Part shown: positions 15,620 through 21,801 of the stretch, piece by piece
Layout of the letters: each line of letters starts with the position of its first letter
Position numbering within the stretch: position 1 is the stretch's first letter
The notes under the pieces: model-generated
Seen by the model: the letters and a program-made list of their open reading frames with translations, nothing else
Database searches by the model: none
Told to the model about the DNA's origin: nothing
Assembly (NCBI RefSeq): GCF_002432345.1
Contig: NZ_DJDT01000092.1
Span: forward strand, 1 to 21,801
Source of the DNA: Pedobacter sp. UBA5917
GTDB lineage: Bacteria; Bacteroidota; Bacteroidia; Sphingobacteriales; Sphingobacteriaceae
Length of the DNA stretch: 21,801 nt
Reading direction: 5' to 3'
Position numbers and translations under genes: made by a program

Positions 15620-15654
15620 CCTTACACCCTAAACCTTATGCCTTATACCTTTCT
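15620..15654. repeat. Degenerate 7-nt-register tandem array, CCTTATA type
   Basis: Five consecutive 7-base units beginning CC (for example CCTTATG and CCTTATA) run up to the first base of the ATP-grasp stop codon, read on the minus strand. The array is out of phase with, and unrelated in sequence to, the neighbouring AGTATCA array 18 bases away. Confidence 0.65.
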
Positions 15655-16721
15655 TAAAGTTCGCCGAAGGCCGATAGCTTCTGGAATTCTTCTACATCAA
15701 CAATATTATCCCAGGCATAACGAATAAACATTTTACCTGCTTTATAAGTATTCATTTCATCTGTTGCTTTGCCCAAAGCCAGATCTACCAAAGCTTTTGG
15801 CTGGTTCTGTCCGGCGGCAACCGTTAAGTACACCCAGGCCGGGAAGCGTGGATTAACCTCCATAATGAACAAGTCTCCATTCTCTTCCCTCATAATTTCG
15901 AGTTCGAAACCGCCTTTCCAGTTGGTGGCTTTTACAAAATCTTTTGCCAGGGTAATCAATTTTTCATCTTCGATGGTAATTCCTGCCCAGGCTTTGCCCT
16001 TATCCGTAATATAAAGTTTACGCATCGGGATTACACTGATGGCATTCCCCTTTCCATCGCCCAAACCTGCTATATTAATTTCGGTTCCTTTTATAAATTT
16101 CTGCAGGATAATGGGCAAACCCCATTTGGCATGCAGTTTATGAAAGGCCTTGTGCGCATCGGCAATGTTAAGCGTGGTATGCGCCTCGTAAAATTTGCCT
16201 TTTACCATTAATGGAAAACCAAAGTTATTGGCAATAGCATCTATTTCCAAAGCTGTAAAAACCACTTCATCGGCAGGTATATTAAATCCGTGCTCCACTC
16301 CAAATCTCCTTAGATTAACTTTATCCCTTTGCGCCAGCTGCTGGTGCGATGGCAGAAAGCTATGGATTCCCATTTGCAGTAAATCAGGTTCTATTTTTAT
16401 AAAATTATAAAGTTCGGCATCGAAATTCGGGATCAGCACGTCAATCTTTTCGATCTCCTGAATCTGTTTTATACGTTCTCTTAAAGCGTCGGTTCCGGCG
16501 GTTGGATAAGGTATCCGATAGGTTTTATCTACCTGATCTCTTAAATAAATTGCCGGCTCCAAAGTTTCGTAAGCTAAACCGATTATCCGTAGATTTTCTC
16601 CAAAACCGGCACGCAATGCACGTATCACCGCCAGCCCAGGGCCCGGATTATCATTTGCATTTAAACCTGTAACCGCAATGGTCAGGTTTTCGCTTTTATT
16701 TAGATTGGGAGAAACGTACAT
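15654..16721 (-). CDS. ATP-grasp ligase, carbamoyl-phosphate-synthase-like
   Basis: This 355-aa protein has the ATP-grasp fold, whose members couple ATP hydrolysis to carboxylate activation and ligation to an amine or thiol. The N-terminal Rossmann-like part (IAVTGLNANDNPGPGLAVIRALR) resembles the PylC/CPSase-type subfamily. The ATP-grasp core follows (FPLMVKGKFYEAHT, LPIILQKFIKGTEINIAGLGDG, GGFELEIMREENGDLFIMEVNPRFPAWVY), with the acidic and Asn residues (ELEI, EVNPR) that bind magnesium. The catalytic residues look intact. It lies 21 bases after the PqqD-like gene and 143 before the decarboxylase, so the three are likely to act on one substrate or peptide. The substrate is unknown: it could ligate an amino acid to a peptide, carrier or small molecule. 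Confidence 0.9.
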   Translation of the reverse strand: MYVSPNLNKSENLTIAVTGLNANDNPGPGLAVIRALRAGFGENLRIIGLAYETLEPAIYLRDQVDKTYRIPYPTAGTDALRERIKQIQEIEKIDVLIPNFDAELYNFIKIEPDLLQMGIHSFLPSHQQLAQRDKVNLRRFGVEHGFNIPADEVVFTALEIDAIANNFGFPLMVKGKFYEAHTTLNIADAHKAFHKLHAKWGLPIILQKFIKGTEINIAGLGDGKGNAISVIPMRKLYITDKGKAWAGITIEDEKLITLAKDFVKATNWKGGFELEIMREENGDLFIMEVNPRFPAWVYLTVAAGQNQPKALVDLALGKATDEMNTYKAGKMFIRYAWDNIVDVEEFQKLSAFGEL

Positions 16722-16742
16722 GATTAGTTTTTATTTTTTCGG

Positions 16743-16985
16743 TTACAAATCTAACAGATTCGCTTCCTTTAACTGCAACATATAATCATCCCAATCTCTC
16801 TCCAGCTGGTTCAATTCTACATCGTAATGTTCCAATATTTTCTTTTTGATCTCCATTTCGCTTTCCCCTGATTTCATGTAACCCAGAATTTCGGCAGCAA
16901 TGGCATTACTGGTAAATGAATCACCTGTGGCAGGATTGAAAATAAATCCGTTTTCGCTGGTGGCAATATTCGCTTTTAACTTCAT
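16743..16985 (-). CDS. PqqD-like small protein (possible peptide-recognition element)
   Basis: This 80-aa protein resembles the PqqD family: an N-terminal beta-hairpin region (IATSENGFIFNPATGDSFTSNAIAAEILGYM) followed by helices (SEMEIKKKILEHYDVELNQLERDWDDYMLQLKEANLLDL). In PQQ and RiPP pathways PqqD-like domains (RRE) bind the leader of a precursor peptide and hand it to modifying enzymes. Here the start codon overlaps the stop of the LytTR regulator gene (ATGA, 16982-16985) and the ATP-grasp gene follows after 21 bases, so it is tied to both. No pqqA-like precursor, radical SAM enzyme or other pqq gene is seen nearby, so it is not PQQ synthesis. Its binding partner is unknown. The family call is by sequence pattern and quite confident. 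Confidence 0.85.
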   Translation of the reverse strand: MKLKANIATSENGFIFNPATGDSFTSNAIAAEILGYMKSGESEMEIKKKILEHYDVELNQLERDWDDYMLQLKEANLLDL

Positions 16986-17683
16986 ATTCCTTTTTGTTGA
17001 TTAATGAAACCACTATAAGCATCACCTACAGGCAGTTCGGCATTGTTCAGGTTGACCTTTCTGTTGTGTATCGATTTTATTTTGGCCAGGGCTGCAATAA
17101 AACTCCGGTGTATACGCGCAAACTGATCTTCGGGCAATTTTTCCAGAACTTTTTTCATGGTCATTAAGGTCAGAATCGGTTTTTCGCTGTTACTGAGGTA
17201 AATTTTGAGGTAATCGCCCATACTTTCGATATATTCGATATCACGGAGCAATATTTTGATCATTTTGTACTCCGAATACACATAAATACTTTCGTCGTTG
17301 GTATTTTCCTGGGTGGCATTTTTGTATTTATAATAATCGACAGCTTTTTCTACGGCAGCGGTAAAACGGTTAAAATCTATCGGCTTCAGCAGGTAATCAA
17401 TGGCCTGAAGCTCATAACTTTCGAAAGCATAATTGCGGTAAGCCGTGGTAAAAATAATCATCGGTGAGTTTACGAGGCTCCGCACCAATTCTACACCGGT
17501 AATATCGGGCATGTTAACATCTACAAAAAGCAGGTCGACAGGCGTTTGTTTCAGGTATTCGGCACCCGAAAGTGCATCTTCAAAAACCTGTACCAATTGA
17601 AGATCAGGGAAACGGGATACATATGTTTTGATGAGTTCGAGTGCTAATGGCTCATCATCAATAGCTACACATTTTAAGGCCAT
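16982..17683 (-). CDS. LytTR-family response regulator
   Basis: This 233-aa regulator has a receiver domain with Asp9/10, phospho-acceptor Asp55 (LLFVDVNMPD), Thr79/80 and Lys100 (LLKPID). A LytTR DNA-binding domain follows from about 130 (SIYVYSEYKMIKILLRDIEYIESMGDYLKIYL, FARIHRSFIAALAKI). LytTR regulators bind direct repeats and often control envelope, competence or bacteriocin genes. The cognate kinase gene lies 14 bases upstream. The stop codon overlaps the PqqD-like gene start by four bases, which strongly suggests that kinase and regulator belong to the downstream PqqD/ATP-grasp/decarboxylase cluster, possibly as its own controller. Confidence 0.96.
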   Translation of the reverse strand: MALKCVAIDDEPLALELIKTYVSRFPDLQLVQVFEDALSGAEYLKQTPVDLLFVDVNMPDITGVELVRSLVNSPMIIFTTAYRNYAFESYELQAIDYLLKPIDFNRFTAAVEKAVDYYKYKNATQENTNDESIYVYSEYKMIKILLRDIEYIESMGDYLKIYLSNSEKPILTLMTMKKVLEKLPEDQFARIHRSFIAALAKIKSIHNRKVNLNNAELPVGDAYSGFINQQKGI

Positions 17684-17697
17684 ATCAATCTGTTAAT

Positions 17698-18885
17698 TTA
17701 GCAATCTACACAAAGTTTAACGGCAAACATACCGTCGGTATTCACAATATCCAGGTGGTGCTGTTGAGGATAAAGATGCGATAACCTTTGGCGGGTATTC
17801 GCAATTCCAATTCCCGAGCGCTCCAGATTAGACTTATGGTTATAAATTTTATTCTGGCACGAAAAATCAATCCGCTCGGCATCAATACTCAAATTGATGT
17901 TGATTACTGTTTTTTCTTTTTTGGTTACACCATATTTAAAGGCATTTTCGATGAATGTCATGAAAATTAATGGTGCAATTTTTTTTCCATCGGGTTTCCC
18001 CTGCACATTAAAGTTGATTTCGGCATCGGCACCCAGCCTTAACCTTTGCAGTTCGATATAATCGCGTACGCAATCAATTTCATCTTTCAGCATCACAAAA
18101 TCCTGCGTTACATCGTCCGTAACATAGCGCATAATGTTTGAAAGTTTCATGATACTTTCTGAGGTATGCTTGCTATTAATAATAGATTGGGTGTAAATAT
18201 TATTCAGGGTATTAAACAAAAAATGGGGATTGATTTGCGCTTTTAGGAAAGAAAGTTCGGCAGTTGCTTTTTCGGCCTCAGCCTTTACCACTTTCGATTC
18301 GGCCGTTTGCCAGCGCTGTACAGTGCTGGTGGCAATACTCAAACCCATAATCATAAAAAAAATAAAAAGACTGATCACATCGATATTCATGGGCTGGTGC
18401 AGATCCAAAATCCCATCGGGCTTTTTTAAATTCGGATCCTGCATCCTTAAATCTTCATTTGGCAGCGGGCCGAAAGGCATTTCTACATTAGGTCCAACAT
18501 CAGGATCTTTTCCCGGTTGCAGCGATTGGTTTAAACCTTTCGGCTGTTTATTTGGCGGGCCATTTAAGGCAGCCATTACACTTTTGTTATGGCCCAGTAA
18601 ATTATCATAAGGTTGTGCATAATACACAAAACTGAAAAGTAACAGCACTGCAGCGATGTAGATGACATACCTTTTTTTAAACATCAGTCGCGGCACCAAA
18701 ACCAGCGCATTAAAGTAAAACATGAGCATGTAAGTGCCGCAGAAAAGCCAGTAATAAGGCGATGCAAGCAATAAAAAACTACTTTGCCCTGATTGTTCGT
18801 TATTGATAAACAATAGCGGAAAAGTGAGGAACAAAAGCCAACCAGCCACATGTATAATGAAAGTTGGGGTTTTAAATTGTTGCAT
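17698..18885 (-). CDS. LytS/YehU-type sensor histidine kinase
   Basis: This 395-aa membrane kinase has four hydrophobic segments (about 9-27, 42-65, 73-90, 168-188), a short coiled-coil stretch, and the His_kinase domain: phospho-acceptor His221 in QINPHFLFNTLNNI, FIENAFKYGV as N-box, and GIGIANTRQRLSHLYP as the nucleotide-binding glycine motif. Between the third and fourth segments lies a ~75-residue loop very rich in Pro, Gly, Asn and Asp, predicted outside the cytoplasm and probably disordered. It pairs with the LytTR regulator 14 bases downstream. The ATG at 18883-18885 is the natural start (MQQFKTPTFIIHVAGWLLF). The signal is unknown. Confidence 0.95.
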   Translation of the reverse strand: MQQFKTPTFIIHVAGWLLFLTFPLLFINNEQSGQSSFLLLASPYYWLFCGTYMLMFYFNALVLVPRLMFKKRYVIYIAAVLLLFSFVYYAQPYDNLLGHNKSVMAALNGPPNKQPKGLNQSLQPGKDPDVGPNVEMPFGPLPNEDLRMQDPNLKKPDGILDLHQPMNIDVISLFIFFMIMGLSIATSTVQRWQTAESKVVKAEAEKATAELSFLKAQINPHFLFNTLNNIYTQSIINSKHTSESIMKLSNIMRYVTDDVTQDFVMLKDEIDCVRDYIELQRLRLGADAEINFNVQGKPDGKKIAPLIFMTFIENAFKYGVTKKEKTVININLSIDAERIDFSCQNKIYNHKSNLERSGIGIANTRQRLSHLYPQQHHLDIVNTDGMFAVKLCVDC

Positions 18886-18939
18886 GCTACAAATTAATGA
18901 TATTTTTTCTGGCTATCTGATCAAAAACGGAGGCTAAAT

Positions 18940-19443
18940 TTAGCTATAAACCAGGCTTTCGTGCTGTTGATAATTTACCATTAGGTTTTCGGTAATTTTA
19001 ATCATTAAAGTTTCCTCTTCATTACCACTATAGCTTAAAATCAATAAATCGCCAATGATTTCGTGCAGGATCAATTTTGGGCTGGTGTAGGTAATCGAAA
19101 CAACGTGCGCAGCTTTATTCAGCAGATCGGAATCACAGATGTTCAATTCGGCCCAATCAAAAAGCATCGGGCGATCTTCGAGATCGTTTAATACCGGCAT
19201 TTTATTTTCCAGCGCAGTGATATTGTTCATTACTGCATATTGTAATTTCTGGTGTAAAGCATTGGCTTTTCCATTGGCCTGTTGCATTTGCGAAAAGGTA
19301 TGGAGGTGCTGACCTAAACTGTATATTTTAGATTTTTTTTGAAATTCTTTGTAGGTATCGTGGAATATCCGTCTTTCAAAATCGGTTCTGCACATGAAAT
19401 TGAAATATTGTTTTACGCTAAGGTTGATGTGAGCTAGAGCCAT
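18940..19443 (-). CDS. Hypothetical protein, 167 aa
   Basis: I do not recognise this protein. It has no signal peptide or membrane segment, so it is probably cytoplasmic. The N-terminal half looks helical (YFNFMCRTDFERRIFHDTYKEFQKKSKIY, then a Gln/Asn/His-rich stretch) and the C-terminal half looks like a mixed alpha/beta region (HVVSITYTSPKLILHEIIGDLLILSYSGNEEETLMIKI). It lies 54 bases upstream of the histidine kinase gene on the same strand and may be the first gene of the run. The intervening AT-rich 54 bases show no exact -7 element. CATATTTG about 25 bases upstream of its start is a one-mismatch -7 candidate without a -33. Confidence 0.7.
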   Translation of the reverse strand: MALAHINLSVKQYFNFMCRTDFERRIFHDTYKEFQKKSKIYSLGQHLHTFSQMQQANGKANALHQKLQYAVMNNITALENKMPVLNDLEDRPMLFDWAELNICDSDLLNKAAHVVSITYTSPKLILHEIIGDLLILSYSGNEEETLMIKITENLMVNYQQHESLVYS

Positions 19444-19646
19444 AATATTCGGTTTTGTTGCTGATTCAAATATGGAACAATAAAAAAAATTAATTTATAA
19501 AGTATCGGTAAACACTGATTATCAATCGGTAAATGGCGAAACTAATTCTTGATTATGAAAAACGGATGAATATTACTTTGCGTATAAAAAACAGCGCTGG
19601 GTAACACCGATTTAAGGATTTTTAACAATTCGGTTTGTTATTAGAC

Positions 19647-19665
19647 CAAAGAAGTCAAGTTTTAA
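19647..19665. repeat. Copy of the AAGTCAAGTTTT repeat arm
   Basis: Nineteen bases (CAAAGAAGTCAAGTTTTAA) are identical to 14137-14155 at the end of the decarboxylase gene. The inverted second arm is missing here, so this is a partial copy. Confidence 0.65.
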
Positions 19666-19690
19666 CCTTTAACCGTAAAGTTTACGGAGA

Positions 19691-19714
19691 AACCCTTCGA
19701 CTACGCTCAGGGTG
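19691..19714. repeat. CCCTTCGACTACGCTCAGGG intergenic repeat fragment
   Basis: The motif CCCTTCGACTACGCTCAGGG followed by TGACA is of a kind often seen between Bacteroidota genes. Its ends CCCT/AGGG can pair. Only a single copy occurs in this window. Confidence 0.45.
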
Positions 19715-19750
19715 ACAAGGAGGGCGCGAAGCTAGGTATGTGGCAGATTC

Positions 19751-19778
19751 CATCATCCATTTTACATTTTCCATCATT
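19751..19778. repeat. Degenerate 7-nt-register tandem array, CAT type
   Basis: Four consecutive 7-base units each begin CAT (for example CATCATC, CATTTTA). It is a shorter member of the same structural class as the arrays at 5621-5697 and 15532-15654. Confidence 0.55.
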
Positions 19779-19867
19779 TTAACCACTGAGTCCACAAAGT
19801 GGAGGCACAGAGAACATTGTGTTGGGCTCATATCCCGTTATTAACAGGCAATCACCCTCCCCGGCGG

Positions 19868-19977
19868 TCGTCATCCTGAATTTATTTCAGGATCTATCTA
19901 ACAACCTGATTTCTATTAATAACATATTAAATTAAAGATCCTTCCTTATATCCGATAGCTATCTAAAAGGATGACGA
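19868..19977. repeat. 110-bp palindromic intergenic element, CCTGAATTTATTTCAGG family
   Basis: Perfect 10-bp terminal inverted repeats (TCGTCATCCT at 19868-19877, AGGATGACGA at 19968-19977) and an internal hairpin CCTGAA...TTCAGG (19875-19891). It shares the hairpin and the adjoining TCTA with the element at 4633-4708; the interiors differ. Confidence 0.8.
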
Positions 19978-20129
19978 ACGATAAAAAATCTCCGTGTTAA
20001 TCCGTGGCCAAAAACATCTTGCGATGGTTTTGTGGGGACACAAACCATGACGTTCATTTTTTTAAAAACAGTTTAATGGCCGGCAGGTTATTTATATACA
20101 AAACATTTATAACCAAAATCTTTAATGAT

Positions 20130-20474
20130 ATGGAAACGAGAAACAACCATGGCTTGATACAGGCCTTATTAGATTGTGCTTTAGCATGCGAACATTGTGC
20201 GTCATCATGCTTAAAAGAGGAAGATATTAATATGATGATCGATTGCATTAAACTCGACAGGGATTGTGCGGATATTTGTACCCAGGCAGCGAGGTTGTTG
20301 CAGCGCGATTCTGTTATTGCACGCCAATATTTATTGCTCTGTGAAGAAATATGCAGGCTTTGTGCAGCAGAATGTGGCAAACACGATCATGAGCATTGCA
20401 GACAATGTGCTGTGGCCTGCGAGGAATGCGCAGAAGCTTGTCATGCGAACCACGAACCGATTAATCAGGATTAA
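20130..20474 (+). CDS. Cys-rich four-helix-bundle copper-binding protein
   Basis: This 114-aa protein has 16 cysteines, mostly in CxxxC and CxxC spacings (Cys16, 20, 23, 27; 39, 46, 50; 71, 75, 78, 82; 90, 93, 97, 100, 104), plus a His-rich KHDHEHC stretch. This matches the DUF326/Csp-like four-helix-bundle proteins that store or buffer Cu(I). The ATG at 20130-20132 (METRNNHGLIQALLDCALAC) is preferred. An upstream ATG at 20004 would add 42 residues unlike the family, running through a repeat-derived motif. No signal peptide is seen, so it is cytosolic. It stands alone, with no copper ATPase or CueR-like gene nearby, and ends at a strong terminator shared with htrA. Confidence 0.9.
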   Translation: METRNNHGLIQALLDCALACEHCASSCLKEEDINMMIDCIKLDRDCADICTQAARLLQRDSVIARQYLLLCEEICRLCAAECGKHDHEHCRQCAVACEECAEACHANHEPINQD

Positions 20475-20480
20475 AAAAAG

Positions 20481-20511
20481 AAAGCCTCCCGATGTAAAAT
20501 CGGGAGGCTTT
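20481..20511. terminator. Bidirectional terminator between the copper-protein gene and htrA
   Basis: Perfect 13-bp arms AAAGCCTCCCGAT / ATCGGGAGGCTTT enclose a 5-base loop. On the minus strand it is followed by CTTTTTTT, giving a strong terminator for htrA. On the plus strand the T-run is short, but the hairpin sits right after the copper-protein stop. Confidence 0.9.
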
Positions 20512-20534
20512 CCTAAAATATTTATTCCAATTAA

Positions 20535-21801
20535 TTACTGTGCAGGGAAACTGTAGTTATACGAGCCTTGCGCACCAACACCAGAAATACTCACCATGTT
20601 GTTTCTGCCTAATGGTAATGCTTTTTGAACATCAGCCACAGAATTTACCGGTTGTCCGTTTACTTTGGTGATAATTAAACCTTTTTCTACACCAATGTTA
20701 TCGAAAGCTTTTCCGGTGGTTACCGAAGTTACCACAACGCCACTGTTAATGCCATATTTCGATTTTTGTGCCTGGCTGGCCGGAGCAAAAGTTGCACCCA
20801 ATTTACTTACTTCAACACTTTTAGCGGCATTGTTATTAGCAGTTAAACCAACACTTGCCTCGCCTTTAAGGGTAACGGTATAATCTTTTAAAGCACCATC
20901 GCGCAATACGGTCAATTTAACTTTATCGCCCGGGTTTAAACGGCCTACCCTTTCCTGAAGATCAGGTGAATCATTAATGACTACGCCATCAACTTTTTTA
21001 ATTACATCGCCCGATTTGATACCTGCAGCAGCAGCACCGCCACCCGCAACAACGTCGTTTACATATAAACCACTGATTTCGTTGGTTTTAATACCCTCTG
21101 GTTTTTCTTCACCACTTAAAGGCACAAAATTAACACCAATGTAACCACGTTTAACCGAACCATATTTCATAAAATCGTCAACAATTTTACGGGCAAGGTT
21201 AACTGGGATCGCAAATCCATAACCCTGGTTATAACCGCTTTGCGAAGCAATTGCAGAGTTGATACCAACCAGTTCGCCATTTGCATTTACCAATGCACCA
21301 CCGCTGTTACCCGGGTTAATAGCAGCATCGGTTTGGATGAACGATTCGATACTGGTATTTGCCGGACGATCTGGTCTTTTACCGGTACGCTGGTATTCGC
21401 GGTATTCTTCTTCGGTAATCTCGTTGCCCTGTTGCTCGCGACCGATAATACCGATACTACGGTTTTTCGCACTAACAATACCAGCAGTTACAGTTGTATT
21501 TAAATCTAAAGGGAAACCAACAGCCAAAACCCACTCTCCTACCTGAACATTATCTGAGTTACCCATTTTTACAACCGGCAAACCAGTTGCATTTACTTTA
21601 ATTAAAGCTAAATCTGTATTCGGGTCGCGGCCGATTACTTTTGCTTCCACTTTACGTCTGTCGGTTAACACCACCTCTACCTTCTCTGCATTTTCTACCA
21701 CGTGGTTATTGGTAACGATATAACCATCCTGACTGATAATTACACCAGAACCTGAAGCTGCCCTTGGCTGACGTTGCATCTGGCGGCCACCGCCGCCGAA
21801 G
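20535..21801 (-). CDS. degP: DegP/HtrA-type periplasmic serine protease, 5' truncated
   Basis: This is the mature C-terminal part of a Do-like protease/chaperone of envelope quality control. The frame is open to the window edge, where a Gly-rich FGGGGRQ segment precedes MQRQPRAASGSGVIISQDGY, so the gene begins outside and the signal sequence is not seen. Numbering from the first in-window Met, the triad is complete: His26 (TNNHVV), Asp56 (NTDLALI) and Ser159 (NPGNSGGAL). Two PDZ domains follow, at about 200-300 (GYIGVNF, GAAAAGIKSGDVIKKVDG) and 330-410 (GVVVTSVTTGKAFDNIGVEKGLIITKVNGQPV). It is convergent with the copper-protein gene and terminated by the hairpin at 20481-20511. Confidence 0.95.
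   Translation of the reverse strand, partial: FGGGGRQMQRQPRAASGSGVIISQDGYIVTNNHVVENAEKVEVVLTDRRKVEAKVIGRDPNTDLALIKVNATGLPVVKMGNSDNVQVGEWVLAVGFPLDLNTTVTAGIVSAKNRSIGIIGREQQGNEITEEEYREYQRTGKRPDRPANTSIESFIQTDAAINPGNSGGALVNANGELVGINSAIASQSGYNQGYGFAIPVNLARKIVDDFMKYGSVKRGYIGVNFVPLSGEEKPEGIKTNEISGLYVNDVVAGGGAAAAGIKSGDVIKKVDGVVINDSPDLQERVGRLNPGDKVKLTVLRDGALKDYTVTLKGEASVGLTANNNAAKSVEVSKLGATFAPASQAQKSKYGINSGVVVTSVTTGKAFDNIGVEKGLIITKVNGQPVNSVADVQKALPLGRNNMVSISGVGAQGSYNYSFPAQ

Larger units (their letters stand above)
19444..20129. other. Intergenic mosaic of repeat fragments
   Basis: No gene is called in this 686-base interval. It contains a copy of the AAGTCAAGTTTT arm (19647-19665), a CCCTTCGACTACGCTCAGGG fragment (19691-19714), a 7-nt-register CAT array (19751-19778), stretches resembling the common CACTGAG/CACAGAG and CCGTGTTAATCCGTGG intergenic motifs (about 19781-19815 and 19990-20010), and a palindromic element (19868-19977). 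The promoter of the downstream copper-protein gene is not obvious. Confidence 0.65.

Noticed and set aside
15511..15653. Short precursor-peptide gene for a RiPP-like pathway in the ATP-grasp/decarboxylase spacer
   Set aside because: The spacer is almost wholly 7-nt-register repeat and no credible short ORF with a leader-like sequence could be picked out by eye.
15532..15654. CRISPR or minisatellite interpretation of the 7-nt arrays
   Set aside because: Units are only 7 bases with no spacers, repeats vary between units, and there are no cas genes. It is not a CRISPR array and is too degenerate for a simple microsatellite.
20004..20129. 42-codon upstream extension of the copper-binding protein
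   Set aside because: The extra residues do not resemble the family and come from repeat-like sequence. The internal ATG at 20130 gives the usual length.

Overview
The window looks like chromosomal DNA of a Bacteroidota bacterium of the Sphingobacteriaceae, most like Pedobacter. This is inferred from AT-rich DNA, promoters of the -33 TTG / -7 TAnnTTTG type, few Shine-Dalgarno sites, SusC-type plug domains, a TlpA-like lipoprotein with a DUF4369-like N-terminus, a menaquinone-type SdhCAB set, and dispersed palindromic repeats between genes. No rRNA, tRNA, CRISPR, transposase or phage gene was seen.

Left part (1-4310, + strand): the 3' end of a NarL/LuxR-type response regulator, then a BlaI/BlaR1-like operon. 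It holds a BlaI repressor, an M56 membrane metalloprotease with two TonB_C domains and a SusC-plug-like domain, a secreted protein of two plug-like units, and a secreted stand-alone TonB_C protein. A dyad resembling a BlaI/MecI operator lies inside the predicted promoter, and a terminator closes the operon. A gene-poor stretch (4311-4777) follows, with a palindromic repeat and a cluster of GTTTCG half-sites.

Middle (4778-10235): sdhC-sdhA-sdhB on the minus strand, encoding succinate:menaquinone oxidoreductase, with a matching -7 promoter box and a terminator. Next come a palindromic repeat element, a TlpA-like lipoprotein that lacks both CxxC cysteines, a shared bidirectional terminator, and a cold-shock protein with a textbook Bacteroidota promoter.

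Right part (10236-19443, minus strand): a tightly packed run of up to nine genes. In transcription order these are an unknown 167-aa protein, a LytS-type histidine kinase, a LytTR response regulator, a PqqD-like small protein (ATGA overlap with the regulator), an ATP-grasp ligase, a fold-type-III PLP decarboxylase, a urea-transporter/M23-peptidase fusion, a TPR plus outer-membrane beta-barrel protein, and a TPR protein. The order and couplings suggest one regulated envelope or small-molecule pathway. I do not recognise it as a characterised system, and it is the best candidate here for something new.

Far right (19444-21801): a mosaic of intergenic repeats, a cysteine-rich four-helix-bundle copper-binding protein, a strong terminator, and the 3' part of a DegP/HtrA protease gene.

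An unexpected structural feature is a set of degenerate tandem arrays that all keep a strict 7-nt register but use different unit sequences (5621-5697, 15532-15601, 15620-15654, 19751-19778). Two fill gaps between co-directional genes and begin at the upstream gene's stop codon.
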